A model generated the notes under the pieces. That model worked only from the letters and a program-made list of their open reading frames with translations. It did no database searches and had not been told where the DNA came from. 64,000 nucleotides of DNA. It comes from Nitrospira sp. (GTDB lineage Bacteria; Nitrospirota; Nitrospiria; Nitrospirales; Nitrospiraceae). A program made the position numbers and the translations under genes. Where the stretch lies: positions 124,001 to 188,000 of the forward strand of contig JAFEBH010000021.1 in NCBI GenBank assembly GCA_018242765.1. Reading direction: 5' to 3'. This document shows, in pieces, positions 45,316-54,791 of the stretch. Positions within the stretch are counted from its first letter, which is position 1. Every line of letters begins with the position of its first letter.

Positions 45316-45957
45316 TTACGCCCCAGGACTTGTTCGTCGTCTCGGCCAGTGAGACCAGAGGAAATAGCCAATGGCTGCAGCTAGGACGAGTCCGATGACG
45401 ATATCAAATTGATGAAAGTAATCCCGCAGATGTTCCCACTGTTCTCCCATCCGAAGGCCGATGTACGCCAACAGATAGCACCAGGGCAGCGCCCCCACAA
45501 AGGTAAAGATGACGAATCGCGGAAAGTTCATCTTCGCGATACCGGCCGGAAGCGAAATGAAGGTGCGCACCACGGGGAGCATTCTGCTGAAAAAGACAGC
45601 CGCTTCGCCATACTTAGCGAACCAGCGATCGGCAACATCGAGATCGTGGTGAGAGACCAGGAAATAGGGACCATAGCGTTCTGCAAACGGTCGCCCTCCC
45701 CATACCCCTGCATAGTAGGCCACAATGGAGCCAAGCACATTGCCGATGGCACCCGCCAACGTCACCCCAAGCATTGTAAACTGCCCGCTCATGACCAAGT
45801 ACCCGGAGAATGGCATGATAATTTCGCTGGGGAGAGGGATACAGGCACTCTCAACCGCCATGGTGAAGAGAATCCCGCCGTACCCAAATTTTGAGATACA
45901 GGCGATGATGAATCGACTCAGTTCACTAATAATGGCCTCAATCAGCCCTCCGATCAT
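45316..45957 (-). CDS. DedA family inner-membrane protein
   Basis: 213 residues. The DedA (SNARE-associated/VTT) signature is clear: ESACIPLPSEIIMPFSGYLV, then GNVLGSIVAYYAGVWGG and FFSRMLPVVRTFISLPAGIA. DedA proteins are now linked to lipid flipping and membrane homeostasis. The ATG at 45957 is preceded by AGGTGGG and overlaps the surE stop (ATGA), which decides against the upstream start at 46038. Confidence 0.94.
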   Translation of the reverse strand: MIGGLIEAIISELSRFIIACISKFGYGGILFTMAVESACIPLPSEIIMPFSGYLVMSGQFTMLGVTLAGAIGNVLGSIVAYYAGVWGGRPFAERYGPYFLVSHHDLDVADRWFAKYGEAAVFFSRMLPVVRTFISLPAGIAKMNFPRFVIFTFVGALPWCYLLAYIGLRMGEQWEHLRDYFHQFDIVIGLVLAAAIGYFLWSHWPRRRTSPGA

Positions 45958-46766
45958 CTTCCCACCTGCTTCCTCGGACGGCGGCTTGATCGCAAGACAC
46001 GACCGTTCCCTGCACCTCGCGCAATGAGTGGCTCCCACGCTCGGAACTGGTCCACCACTCCGTGGTGGGTGATATCCAAGCGGATCGGCGTAATCGACAC
46101 GTACCCGTCCTCAACTGCCTCGTGGTCTGCATCCTTACTACGACTCCACGAGACACGTTGACCGGCGATCCAGTAGTAGGGGCGCCCATGGGGATCGATC
46201 TTTTCGATGATCGGATTATGAAAACGCCTACGGCTCAGACAGGTAATCCGTACTCCTCTCATCTTGGATGAAGTCCGATCTGGAATATTGACGTTTAAGA
46301 GAGTTTCGTCCGGGAGGCCATGTTCCACCACAAGCCTGGCCACACGAGCGGCATAGGTCGCGCCGATCTCGAATCGAAAGGTATCCTGCCCTTCTTGCGA
46401 AACCGCAAGCGAAGGAACGCCCAGAATGGTGCCTTCCATCGCCGCCGACACGGTCCCCGAGTACATCACATCATCACCAAGGTTGACACCCTTATTGATG
46501 CCGGATACGACAATGGCGGGAGGTTTCGGCATTACCTTGAGGACGGCGAGGTTCACACAATCCACCGGCGTTCCGTTCACGGTATAGGTGCGTGGAGCCA
46601 CGTGGTGCACACGCAACGGTTTATGCAACGTCACTGCGTGAGCCACCGCCGTGCGTTCCCGATCCGGAGCCACGACCCACACTTCACCGAGTGCAGCGAG
46701 CGCGTGCGCCAAGGCCGTAATCCCTGGAGACTGAATGCCGTCGTCGTTGGTCACTAGGATACGCAT
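45954..46766 (-). CDS. surE: 5'/3'-nucleotidase SurE
   Basis: 270 residues. The metal-binding NDDG motif is at residues 7-10 (ILVTNDDGIQSPGI), followed by VVAPDRERTAVAHAVTL, VSGINKGVNLGDDVMYSGTV and a C-terminal domain. It dephosphorylates nucleoside monophosphates. The start ATG at 46766 lies only about 14 bases after the T-run of the terminator downstream of tRNA-Pro and has no clear ribosome-binding site, an unusual setup. Confidence 0.95.
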   Translation of the reverse strand: MRILVTNDDGIQSPGITALAHALAALGEVWVVAPDRERTAVAHAVTLHKPLRVHHVAPRTYTVNGTPVDCVNLAVLKVMPKPPAIVVSGINKGVNLGDDVMYSGTVSAAMEGTILGVPSLAVSQEGQDTFRFEIGATYAARVARLVVEHGLPDETLLNVNIPDRTSSKMRGVRITCLSRRRFHNPIIEKIDPHGRPYYWIAGQRVSWSRSKDADHEAVEDGYVSITPIRLDITHHGVVDQFRAWEPLIARGAGNGRVLRSSRRPRKQVGR

Positions 46767-46780
46767 GGGAAGACTGCAAT

Positions 46781-46803
46781 AAAAAAGCTGCCCGAGGCAG
46801 CTT
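46781..46803 (-). terminator. Rho-independent terminator downstream of tRNA-Pro
   Basis: A perfect 8-base-pair stem (AAGCTGCC with its complement around a three-base loop) followed on the minus strand by six T residues. It lies between the tRNA-Pro gene and surE. It ends the IHF-merR-tRNA transcript, or attenuates read-through into surE. Confidence 0.82.
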
Positions 46804-46857
46804 CGGCGGAACTGAGAGATCCGGTCTCTTCCCTCATCCCCTCAAGACTCTGCACAC

Positions 46858-46934
46858 TGGTCGGGGCGGCGGGATTTGAACCCACGACCACTCGCACCCC
46901 AAGCGAGTGCGCTACCGGGCTGCGCTACGCCCCG
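46858..46934 (-). tRNA. tRNA-Pro (GGG anticodon)
   Basis: 77 bases including the encoded 3' CCA. The acceptor stem CGGGGCG pairs with CGCCCCG, discriminator A. The anticodon stem CTCGC/GCGAG encloses a TTGGGGT loop with anticodon GGG, reading proline CCC/CCU. The T arm carries the GGTTCAAATCC consensus. All four arms fit a canonical cloverleaf. Confidence 0.95.
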
Positions 46935-47014
46935 ACGTGTTCTCACTTTCGAGCCGGTTATTGTCGCAGATTCTTTCGTGATTGTCTTCGGTGAAATGCA
47001 CCGGCTCTTCGAAT

Positions 47015-47365
47015 TTATGATGAATGCGAATCGATGATCTTCAGAATAACTTGGAGATCCCCTCTCAGCTTTTTAGCGATCTCCCTTGGCCTCAGCCGGC
47101 GGGTAGCAGCCCTCCCACGACGGACCCAATACCGCTTCACCCCCTCAAGCGTATGCCCTTCTTCATACAGCATGCGCTTGATCTGCAAGACCGTTTCGAT
47201 ATCTCGTTGAACGTACAGTCGTTGATTCCCACGACTCTTCTTAGGCTTTAAGAATGCGAATTGAGATTCCCAGAAACGGAGTACGTACGAGGGCAGCCTT
47301 GTCAGCCGACTGACCTCCCCGATTTTATAGAAAACCTTGCTGCCCAGCCGGGGCTCAGTTCCCAT
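47015..47365 (-). CDS. MerR-family transcriptional regulator
   Basis: 116 residues. A MerR-type winged helix at the N-terminus reads YKIGEVSRLTRLPSYVLRFW, with the wing in GNQRLYVQRDIETVLQIKRM. A short C-terminal coil follows without an effector-binding domain, as in regulators linked to IHF/HU genes. An ATG at 47365 has GAGG upstream; the GTG at 47377 is an alternative. It starts 42 bases after the IHF/HU gene's stop on the same strand, and tRNA-Pro follows. Confidence 0.9.
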   Translation of the reverse strand: MGTEPRLGSKVFYKIGEVSRLTRLPSYVLRFWESQFAFLKPKKSRGNQRLYVQRDIETVLQIKRMLYEEGHTLEGVKRYWVRRGRAATRRLRPREIAKKLRGDLQVILKIIDSHSS

Positions 47366-47407
47366 GACCGGCCTCACGGTGCGGTCGACAATGTGGGTGA
47401 AGTCGCC

Positions 47408-47683
47408 TTACGAATTGACGTACTTCTTGAATACCTGGCTTGGACGAAATGTAACGACTCGTCGGGGGGTAATCCCAATCTCTTCTCCGGTCCGTGGGTT
47501 GCGTCCCTTCCGTGCGCCTTTGCTCCGCACGACAAAATTTCCAAACCCTGCGATTTTTACTGATTCTCCCTTCTGCAATACCGACTTGAGGAGATTCAGC
47601 ACGAACTCGACGATATCAGCCGCTTCATTTTTCGAGATACCAACCTGTTTAAAAATTTCTTCAGCGATATCCGCCTTTCTCAT
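47408..47683 (-). CDS. ihfA: HU/IHF-family DNA-bending protein (IHF-alpha-like)
   Basis: 91 residues, a nearly perfect HU-fold: MRKADIAEEIFKQVGISKNE, then VKIAGFGNFVVRSKGARKGR and the DNA-intercalating arm NPRTGEEIGI with the conserved Pro. Similarity favours IHF-alpha; HU or IHF-beta subtype cannot be settled by eye. It precedes merR and tRNA-Pro on the same strand, the usual bacterial grouping. Confidence 0.92.
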   Translation of the reverse strand: MRKADIAEEIFKQVGISKNEAADIVEFVLNLLKSVLQKGESVKIAGFGNFVVRSKGARKGRNPRTGEEIGITPRRVVTFRPSQVFKKYVNS

Positions 47684-47816
47684 GCCACCCCCCTACGTGA
47701 CGACGACCACTCGCCGCGCTACAATCCCTTCGCGCAATTACGGTGAGTTTGTCTTAAGTTACGTGAGGTTATGACACCTGTCAAGAATAAATTTGGAGAC
47801 TGCTTACGAAAATACT

Positions 47817-49466
47817 CTAGTTTTTTGACAGCAGTTTATATTCGATGCTATCGGCGAGGGCTTGCCACGTCGCTTCCATGATATTTTCAGAAACTCCCAC
47901 CGTTCCCCACTTGTCTTTGTGGTCACCTGACTCGATTAACACACGCACCTTTGATTCGGTCCCCCGATTCGCCGCTAACACTCGTACCTTATAGTCCAGT
48001 AATTTCACCTCTCGAAGCTGCGGATAGAATTTTTCCAGGGCTTTGCGCAACGCATGATCGAGTGCATTCACCGGTCCCGCCCCGATCGCAGCCGTATGCT
48101 CAACCGCGTCCCCGACTTTAACCATCACCGTCGCTTCAGAGAGCAGGGAGCCATTCTCCTGCTTCTTTTCAACAATCACGCGAAATCCGAGCAATTGGAA
48201 CGACGACTTATGGCTCCCCATCGCCTTTCGCATCAGCAATTCAAAGGACCCCTCGGCCCCTTCGAATTGATAGCCCTGGCTTTCTCGCTCCTTTAGCGTA
48301 TGGACGAGCTCATCGACTTTCGCATGGTCCTTGGAGAGCTTGATCCCATAGGTTTCGATCTTGTCGAGCAGTCCGCTCCTCCCGCCATAGTCGGAAATCA
48401 ACATTCGCTGCCGATTGCCGACGCGAGCCGGATCAATATGTTCATAGGTCGCCGAGTTCTTCAACACAGCATGAATATGCACGCCACCTTTGTGGGCGAA
48501 TGCGGAATCCCCCACATAGGGCTGATGCTTATTGGGCATCAGATTGGCGACCTCCGTCACAAATCCGGACACATCCTTGAGATGGCTCAAGGTATTGGTC
48601 AAGGCCTGGCGTTTCATTTTCAGCTCGAGATTCGGAATAATAGAACAGAGATTGGCGTTTCCACACCGCTCCCCAATTCCATTGATCGTCCCCTGCACTT
48701 GGAGAATCCCCGTTTCGATGGCGACCAAAGAGTTTGCCACGGCCATTTCACAATCGTTATGGGCATGGATACCGAGCGGCACTCCACACTCGCGTTGTAC
48801 CACGCCGCAGATCTCGCGGATTTCCCACGGCATCGTGCCGCCGTTGGTATCACAGAGAATGACTCGCTCCGCACCGGCTTCGACCGCTTTCCTGATCGTA
48901 TTCAGCGCATAGTCCGGATTGGTCTTATAGCCGTCGAAGAAGTGCTCTGCGTCGTAGAATATCCGACGTCCTTTCCCTCGGAGATAGGCGATGGAGTCAC
49001 CGATCAACTCAAGATTCTTGTGGAGGGAAATACCAAGCGCATCGGTGACATGGAGCGACCAGGTCTTCCCGAAGAGCGTGATGATCTTCGTGTCGGCGGC
49101 GAGTAGCCCCTGAAGATTCGGATCCTTGCGAGCCGTGTTGCTGGCTTTCCTGGTCGACCCAAAGGCGATGACCTCCGCATGCTTCAGCGGAATCGTCTTG
49201 ATCATCCGGAAGAATTCAATATCTTTTGGATTCGCACCCGGCCACCCGCCTTCAATGAAATGCACGCCGAGACTGTCCAGTTTCTGCGCGATAAGCACCT
49301 TATCTTCCGCCGAGAAACTGACATCCTCCGCCTGTGCGCCGTCACGGAGCGTGGTGTCATAGATTTCCAATTTGGCCGCCTGCTCGGCAGACGGTATAGT
49401 GACAGAAACCGGAGCCTGTTCACGGACAGCGCGGGAAGTACGTGATTGTTTGGTATTTCTAGCCAT
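47817..49466 (-). CDS. cimA: (R)-citramalate synthase
   Basis: 549 residues of the HMG-CoA lyase-like/isopropylmalate synthase superfamily. The TIM-barrel start is LEIYDTTLRDGAQAEDVSFS, with HAHNDCEMAVANSL and INGIGERCGNANL as metal/substrate motifs. The C-terminal LeuA-dimer regulatory domain begins about residue 410. Family length and motifs agree with the CimA type that makes citramalate from pyruvate and acetyl-CoA, the first step of threonine-independent isoleucine synthesis. The start has no obvious ribosome-binding site. Confidence 0.95.
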   Translation of the reverse strand: MARNTKQSRTSRAVREQAPVSVTIPSAEQAAKLEIYDTTLRDGAQAEDVSFSAEDKVLIAQKLDSLGVHFIEGGWPGANPKDIEFFRMIKTIPLKHAEVIAFGSTRKASNTARKDPNLQGLLAADTKIITLFGKTWSLHVTDALGISLHKNLELIGDSIAYLRGKGRRIFYDAEHFFDGYKTNPDYALNTIRKAVEAGAERVILCDTNGGTMPWEIREICGVVQRECGVPLGIHAHNDCEMAVANSLVAIETGILQVQGTINGIGERCGNANLCSIIPNLELKMKRQALTNTLSHLKDVSGFVTEVANLMPNKHQPYVGDSAFAHKGGVHIHAVLKNSATYEHIDPARVGNRQRMLISDYGGRSGLLDKIETYGIKLSKDHAKVDELVHTLKERESQGYQFEGAEGSFELLMRKAMGSHKSSFQLLGFRVIVEKKQENGSLLSEATVMVKVGDAVEHTAAIGAGPVNALDHALRKALEKFYPQLREVKLLDYKVRVLAANRGTESKVRVLIESGDHKDKWGTVGVSENIMEATWQALADSIEYKLLSKN

Positions 49467-49629
49467 AGGAGAGAAAGGGTATCAGGAGAGGGGCTCCTCT
49501 GTCGAGCCATCTGCTTGATGTAGGGGGCTGTGGTCGTATAGAGCGGTTACATGATCAAGGCCGAATCGCAATCCGATTATGCAAGATTCAAAGTTGAAAC
49601 TGGTCCTGTTGCTTCATTAGGTACTGCCT

Positions 49630-52600
49630 TCAAACTCCGTGGGATTGGCCATACAGACTCGCCCCCCGCTCTCCATAGACCTCGTAGACATGTTCGAACA
49701 CCGCAGAGCATTTCTGTTTGTAGAGATCGGGCGTGTAGGCCCGAGGGAGCCCCTGGTCGAGTAGATCTTCAATCGCCAGCTTCACGCGCGAACGAGCGGA
49801 GACCGTCTGCCGCCAATTCAGCACGAGCAGCTGTTTCAGTTTCTCCAGCAAGTCTTTGGCCACCTTCTTAAGTTCGGTTCGCTCCTCCGCACTGAGCGCA
49901 GGAGCTGGACGCGTGAGGATATCAAAGATCACCAGTTCCTCTTCGGTGAGGCGCTCCCGAACATGCCGTTGCTGTTCGTCGTTCAAACTACGGCTGAGCG
50001 CGAGGAGCTCTTTGAACAGTTCGTCGATGTTGCGGCTCCCCGCATTGTAGGCGTCGATTAATTCCTCAAACTTCGTCAGATAGTCGGCCCTGGTCCGATT
50101 CAGACGAATGAGCGTATCGAGCTGAGAACGGATGGCGGCCTTCAATTGCTCCAGGTCAATATTCTTCGTTTTGGACTTTCCAAACCGTTTGGCCAAGGCC
50201 TCGAAGTCGATCTTCGTCAGATCGATAACCCCGTGACCGGTCGTTCTCTGGGGAATATGGAATCCATCCGCCGCCACTGATGCATCCAGGATCTTGCTCA
50301 GATCCGTCATCACAGCGGAAAGATCAGCTGGTCCCTCCCCGGTTCGTTCCAGGATACTTGCGGCGATAGTGCTCAGGCAGGCGACACGAGCGGCGAATTC
50401 GAGGACGGAGGGATCAGGCTTCACGGCTTGAAACAAGGTCTGCACCCATCCTTCCTGGCCGAGAAAGTCCTTGCGAAGCAGATCGGGAGAGATCATGCGT
50501 TCCACCGTCTCGGCAAGCTTCGTCAGTCGATCGAGACTCCCTGCCGGAGTCTGTTCGATTTCTCCGAGGTTAATGCCATGAGCCAGACAGAACGCGTCCG
50601 TCTCTGTGATCGCCTGGCGCAGGCTCTGCACAAGCTGCTGCTTATTTCGAATCGGCTGCTCCCCGCCCTTCCCCTTGGCATAAATCGCAAGCGCCTGTTC
50701 GAGCGCCGCAAAGACATTGGCGTAGTCCACGATCAACCCACTGTGCTTTCCGGGAAACACACGATTGGCTCGGGCGATCGTCTGCATCAGCGTATGGTTC
50801 CGCATGGGTTTATCAAGGTAGATCGTCGAGCAGCTCGGCGCATCGAAGCCGGTCAGCCACATGGCACAGACAAAGACCAGGCGGAGCGGGTCTTTCGCGT
50901 CCTTGAACTTTTCGTCGAGCGTCTCATCGTTCATCCACTTCCGATGTGGCGCAATGTCCAGCCCCAGCTTCTTCATCTGCTCGATCTCGTTCTGTCCCGG
51001 CGACACGATTAGCGCCATCTCGGTTGTACGGATCACCTCCAGACGAGCCTTCAGGTCCCGGAGTTTGTCTGGACTGGCATCCTTCGCGGCATAGGTGGTC
51101 AGCCGGGCCACCTCCTGCTCAACTCGCTTTTCTTCAGTCTTCCAGTGCTTCCGCACCTTGTCGTGCATGCGCAGCGCTGTAGCTTTGTCGATAGAGATGA
51201 CCATCGCCTTCCCTTGAAAGCCTCGCCCGAGGAAGTGCTGCACAATATCTTTGGCAATCGTCTCCAGCCGGTCGTCGCGCGTCAGGAGTTGATACTGTCG
51301 GCCCAATTCACGCTCCAGCCGCCGTTCCTGTTCCTCATCCAGTCCAGCCGCCTCGATGAGGTTGTAGAGATCGTCATTGAGATTGGGGTTCTCCAAGCGA
51401 AGTTCCGGCGTCCGGTTTTCATAGAACAGCGGCACCGTCGCGCCATCCTCCACCGACTGCTGAAAGTCGTAGATCGAAACATAATCGCCGAATACTTCGC
51501 GAGTTCGTTCCTCCCCGGCAATCAAGGGTGTGCCGGTAAAGGCGAGGAAGAGGGCTTTCGGCAAGGCCGCACGCATGTTCAGTGCCAGGGTATCGTATTG
51601 GCTCCGATGTGCTTCATCGGTCAGCACGATCACATCGGACCGATCACAGAGCAGTTCAGGCGTCTGGAACTTGTGAATGAGCGTGAAGACATAGCGATGG
51701 TTCTCGCCAAGTAACTGCCGCAACTGCGCGCCGCTTTGGGCATGGCATTGGTCGCTCTCTGTCTCACTGACCGCGCCGCAGGCCTTGAACGTCTTGGCGA
51801 TCTGGTCATCCAGCTCGACACGATCCGTCACCACCACAAAAGTCCAATTGCCGGACACCTTCCGGAGAATCTTCTGCGCAAAGAACACCATGGCGAAACT
51901 CTTGCCGGAGCCCTGCGTCTGCCAGAATACGCCCCCTCGCCCGTGCCCCTGTTTTCGAGCAGCCAGCGTCGCGGCAATGGCGTTGTTCACGCCAAGGAAC
52001 TGGTGATTCTGTCCCAGCACCTTGACCAACCCGCCTTTGTGTTCTGAGAAGAGGGTAAAATTTTCGAGCAAGTCCAGCAGGCGAGACGGCTCACAGGTTC
52101 CGCGCAACATCACTTCAAGTGACACACGGCGCGGTTCGTCTTCGCGCTCGATCCGTTTCCATTCAAAGAACCGCTCCCAGTCAGCGGTGAGCGATCCGAC
52201 GCGGCTCTCCGTTCCGTTGGAGACAATCATCAGGCCGTTGAACCAGAAGAGTTGGGGAATGTCGTCCTTGTAACAGGTGAGGTTGTCGTCAAAGGCCTGC
52301 TGCGCCGGCACGCCGGGTTTCTTCAGTTCAATGACAACAAGCGGAAGGCCGTTCACGAATCCGACAAGATCAGGCCGACGGGTATAGAGGGAACCTGTGA
52401 CGCTGAGCTGGCTGACGAGCAGGAATTCATTGGCGGCAGGGTTCTCCCAATCTATAACGCAGACGCGTTTTGGTTCCTGCCCTCCACTCTTGGCATTGGT
52501 GACAACAACCTCAATGCCGTCTTTGAGAAGCCCATACACTTCCCGATTCGCCGCCGCCAGGCTCATGGCCGAACGATCACGGATCAGTTGGTCGATGGCT

Positions 52601-52815
52601 GCTGAAATGGCTTCAGGTGGGAGTGAAGAGTTCAGGCGTTCAAGCGCAGCACGAAGACGAGGGAGGAGGACCGATTCGCCTTTTGTTTCGCGGCCGAGCG
52701 TTCTCTGATTGCCAACATCTTCGTCTAAGGCTGAAACAGCCTGCCATCCGAGTGTGGTAAGCAATGCAATGGCTGGTTGTTCAACGAGTTGATCTTCTGA
52801 GTAGGCGTGGGCCAT
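49630..52815 (-). CDS. hsdR: Type I restriction enzyme, R (motor/nuclease) subunit
   Basis: About 1061 residues. Residue numbers count from a TTG at 52824. The PD-(D/E)xK nuclease core lies at about 150-168 (RPDLVGFVNGLPLVVIELKK). The SF2 translocase follows: Walker A QGSGKS at 304-309, DEAH at 403-406 (LTDEAHRSQYD), motif III FLAFTGTPL, and motif VI MQTIARANRVFPGKHSGLIV. A C-terminal helical domain binds the methylase. It cuts unmodified DNA after translocation. The chosen start ATG at 52815 lies 2 bases after the HIRAN gene stop. It is the last gene of the hsd operon and looks intact. Confidence 0.96.
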   Translation of the reverse strand: MAHAYSEDQLVEQPAIALLTTLGWQAVSALDEDVGNQRTLGRETKGESVLLPRLRAALERLNSSLPPEAISAAIDQLIRDRSAMSLAAANREVYGLLKDGIEVVVTNAKSGGQEPKRVCVIDWENPAANEFLLVSQLSVTGSLYTRRPDLVGFVNGLPLVVIELKKPGVPAQQAFDDNLTCYKDDIPQLFWFNGLMIVSNGTESRVGSLTADWERFFEWKRIEREDEPRRVSLEVMLRGTCEPSRLLDLLENFTLFSEHKGGLVKVLGQNHQFLGVNNAIAATLAARKQGHGRGGVFWQTQGSGKSFAMVFFAQKILRKVSGNWTFVVVTDRVELDDQIAKTFKACGAVSETESDQCHAQSGAQLRQLLGENHRYVFTLIHKFQTPELLCDRSDVIVLTDEAHRSQYDTLALNMRAALPKALFLAFTGTPLIAGEERTREVFGDYVSIYDFQQSVEDGATVPLFYENRTPELRLENPNLNDDLYNLIEAAGLDEEQERRLERELGRQYQLLTRDDRLETIAKDIVQHFLGRGFQGKAMVISIDKATALRMHDKVRKHWKTEEKRVEQEVARLTTYAAKDASPDKLRDLKARLEVIRTTEMALIVSPGQNEIEQMKKLGLDIAPHRKWMNDETLDEKFKDAKDPLRLVFVCAMWLTGFDAPSCSTIYLDKPMRNHTLMQTIARANRVFPGKHSGLIVDYANVFAALEQALAIYAKGKGGEQPIRNKQQLVQSLRQAITETDAFCLAHGINLGEIEQTPAGSLDRLTKLAETVERMISPDLLRKDFLGQEGWVQTLFQAVKPDPSVLEFAARVACLSTIAASILERTGEGPADLSAVMTDLSKILDASVAADGFHIPQRTTGHGVIDLTKIDFEALAKRFGKSKTKNIDLEQLKAAIRSQLDTLIRLNRTRADYLTKFEELIDAYNAGSRNIDELFKELLALSRSLNDEQQRHVRERLTEEELVIFDILTRPAPALSAEERTELKKVAKDLLEKLKQLLVLNWRQTVSARSRVKLAIEDLLDQGLPRAYTPDLYKQKCSAVFEHVYEVYGERGASLYGQSHGV

Positions 52816-52817
52816 AA

Positions 52818-53588
52818 CTAGCAATGAAGAGAATGAAATTCTTCGCTATTCATGGGCTCATGCCCAGCAGGAAATGCTCCCTCCAACTCAACGAGTACAC
52901 GTTGGCTCCGAGGAGAAGGAGGCTGATTCAGTTGGACGACACGTGCATGAAAGTGTCCGAGTCCGCTAGAAACTGATCGCGCGACGCAGTGTGCAAGATA
53001 TCGAGGTGCCCAACCAAGGATGAGAGAGTCATCCGTCGTATGCAGCCGGACAGTTGGACCAGTTGCAGGATGATTCAACTCCACTGAAACTTGTAGTGCT
53101 TCACCAGGTTCAAGATGCTGAAGCCGATCCTGGGACATCACATTGAGGTGATCCCACCCATGCAAAAAGAACCGGCAGAAGAAGGTTCCATCTAGGCGGG
53201 TTTGAAGCTCGGGGAACACCTCTAGATTGTCCGTTTGCTTGCCGCCCCCACTGATAGCCAAAATGTCAAACGGATCAGCTTGATCGGCAGAAAGGCAGAG
53301 CCGATCGAGATACTCAGCATAATCCTCTCGCATCGGGCTGATCACGCGATTACGAAAAAGCGGGAACAGCTCCTCGAGCTCATACACCTGATCAAGTCGT
53401 GGGAAGGCGGCCAATGGCTGAAAGCCTACCTTGGCTTGCGCCGCCAAGACTCCCCGCGTATAGGCAAACCGAAACCAACTCCCTTCACGCTGTCCATCCA
53501 ACCGTCCGATTGGAAACCAATGGGCAGAGCCGCTCCCGATTGAGACACCCGAACGATGAAGCCCCCAGGCCATAAACAATGTTTTCAT
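52818..53588 (-). CDS. HIRAN-domain protein in the RM island
   Basis: 256 residues. The N-terminal half (AYTRGVLAAQAKVGFQPLAA; YELEELFPLFRNRVISPMRE) is a conserved region from a family seen near restriction systems. The C-terminal part, LQHLEPGEALQVSVELNHPA and RYLAHCVARSV, resembles a HIRAN domain, which recognises DNA ends or damaged DNA. The assignment is by memory of the family, not by search. The ATG at 53588 gives the family-like start MKTLFMAWGL. It lies between the interrupted gene and hsdR in the same orientation and would be part of the RM operon. Confidence 0.75.
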   Translation of the reverse strand: MKTLFMAWGLHRSGVSIGSGSAHWFPIGRLDGQREGSWFRFAYTRGVLAAQAKVGFQPLAAFPRLDQVYELEELFPLFRNRVISPMREDYAEYLDRLCLSADQADPFDILAISGGGKQTDNLEVFPELQTRLDGTFFCRFFLHGWDHLNVMSQDRLQHLEPGEALQVSVELNHPATGPTVRLHTTDDSLILGWAPRYLAHCVARSVSSGLGHFHARVVQLNQPPSPRSQRVLVELEGAFPAGHEPMNSEEFHSLHC

Positions 53589-53957
53589 AAAACCTTGTCC
53601 AGCGTATCTGCCTAAAACTATCACCGGGCAGAATAATTCGCTTGAGTTTTCGACTCGAATCGGCTGATATTATCAGCAGCTCATCTACCATGTGTAGAAG
53701 GAGCATACGGGGCCGTCTGGCAGTAATGCCCGGCGGCTCTAGTCTTTTTGAGCACGCCAAAACTCCTCTCGTTCCCGTTCAAAATCCCTTTACCGATACT
53801 GCTTCACCGAATACCTATATCTTTAAGACACAGTATCTGTTCTGCCCTGCCAGGACATTCTCCAGTTCCCGCACTTCCTGCCAACGCCTCGGACCCAAGG
53901 AGCTGAATCTCAGCCTGCTCAATGAGCAGTTTCTTCAGTATAGGCGTGCGGCACAAG
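53589..53957. other. Gene-free gap inside the RM island
   Basis: About 370 bases between the HIRAN gene and the interrupted gene. No frame here can be supported, and no hairpin, direct repeat or recombinase gene was recognised. It is the longest gap in the otherwise tight hsd operon and may contain an internal promoter for the HIRAN-hsdR part. Confidence 0.6.
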
Positions 53958-54779
53958 CTAAAGAAGATCCATCTGATCTTCGTGTGGAATCGGGAACACT
54001 CCGATGATGACCCACGGATTCGGGGAAAAACCATGAAACTGTTTTAGCGTCCCCAGAAAGAAATGGAGATCACGGCCAGAAAACTCATGGAGGTATTTCT
54101 GGCGAACCTTTTCCAATGCGGCAGTTTCCGAATTGGACGTGGATTTCAGACAGTTCCAGAAGAGCTGGCCGGTCTCCCAATCAAGTACCTGAAGTTCACT
54201 CTCGCGGCCATCGACATCGGCAAACCGATAGGAAAAGTTGTACGGCAGCTTTGGCATCAACTGGAATGTCTCACGCCAGGCTTCATCTTCAAAGAGATTG
54301 CCTTGGGAAGCAGCCTGACGCATTGCGGCCACCTTGGCTGTATTCCAATCACACTCACACTCCTCTCAGGTGAAATCAAGAATTCGAGCGGGCTTAAATA
54401 CAGCAAGGGAAAGCGTGTTGGCTTTTGCGCCATCAAGCAGGGGTTGGAGGCGGTCATACACGCACGAGGGGTTCAGCAGTAGCTGTCGTCGTTCTCGCCA
54501 GTTCTTGTCGGTCCCTACATGGCCGATACGGCGCATTTCTCTGGGGTCTACAAGACGATAGGTCTCCGGCCTGGGATCGGAGCCGCTCTTCACGAGTTCG
54601 GCTTCAATCCAATCAAACTTCGCGTACTGATCCTCTTCTTCAAGCCGACGGAATGGAACCGGGTAGAGTCGCACCCACGAACCATCAGCGCGAACTCCGG
54701 CAGTGCACACCATCTCTCCATACTTCCGTGAGAGGGTGGGATAGGTCTTGACCGTGATCAGCACGCGTTCCTTTGGCAT
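53958..54779 (-). pseudogene. RM-island protein of unknown function with an in-frame TGA stop
   Basis: One frame of 274 codons, broken only by a TGA at 54366-54368. The part before it (138 codons) reads MPKERVLITVKTYPTLSRKY ... KPARILDFT. The rest resumes immediately in the same frame as EECECDWNTAKVAAMRQAAS and continues to GRDLHFFLGTLKQFHGFSPN before a final stop. By memory of relatives in defence islands, this family has a Trp around this point (ILDF.WE), so TGG to TGA is likely. The protein has no recognised catalytic motif. It starts 12 bases after the DUF488 stop. Nonsense mutation is most likely; recoding is less so. Confidence 0.7.
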
Positions 54780-54791
54780 TACTGTTCAGGC

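Noticed and set aside
48300..49106. 268-residue plus-strand frame opposite cimA
   Set aside because: Antisense to cimA; composition is not protein-like and no start signal is seen.
54366..54368. Selenocysteine reading of the in-frame TGA
   Set aside because: No SECIS-like stem-loop was recognised directly after it and a Trp is expected there. A nonsense change or error is simpler.
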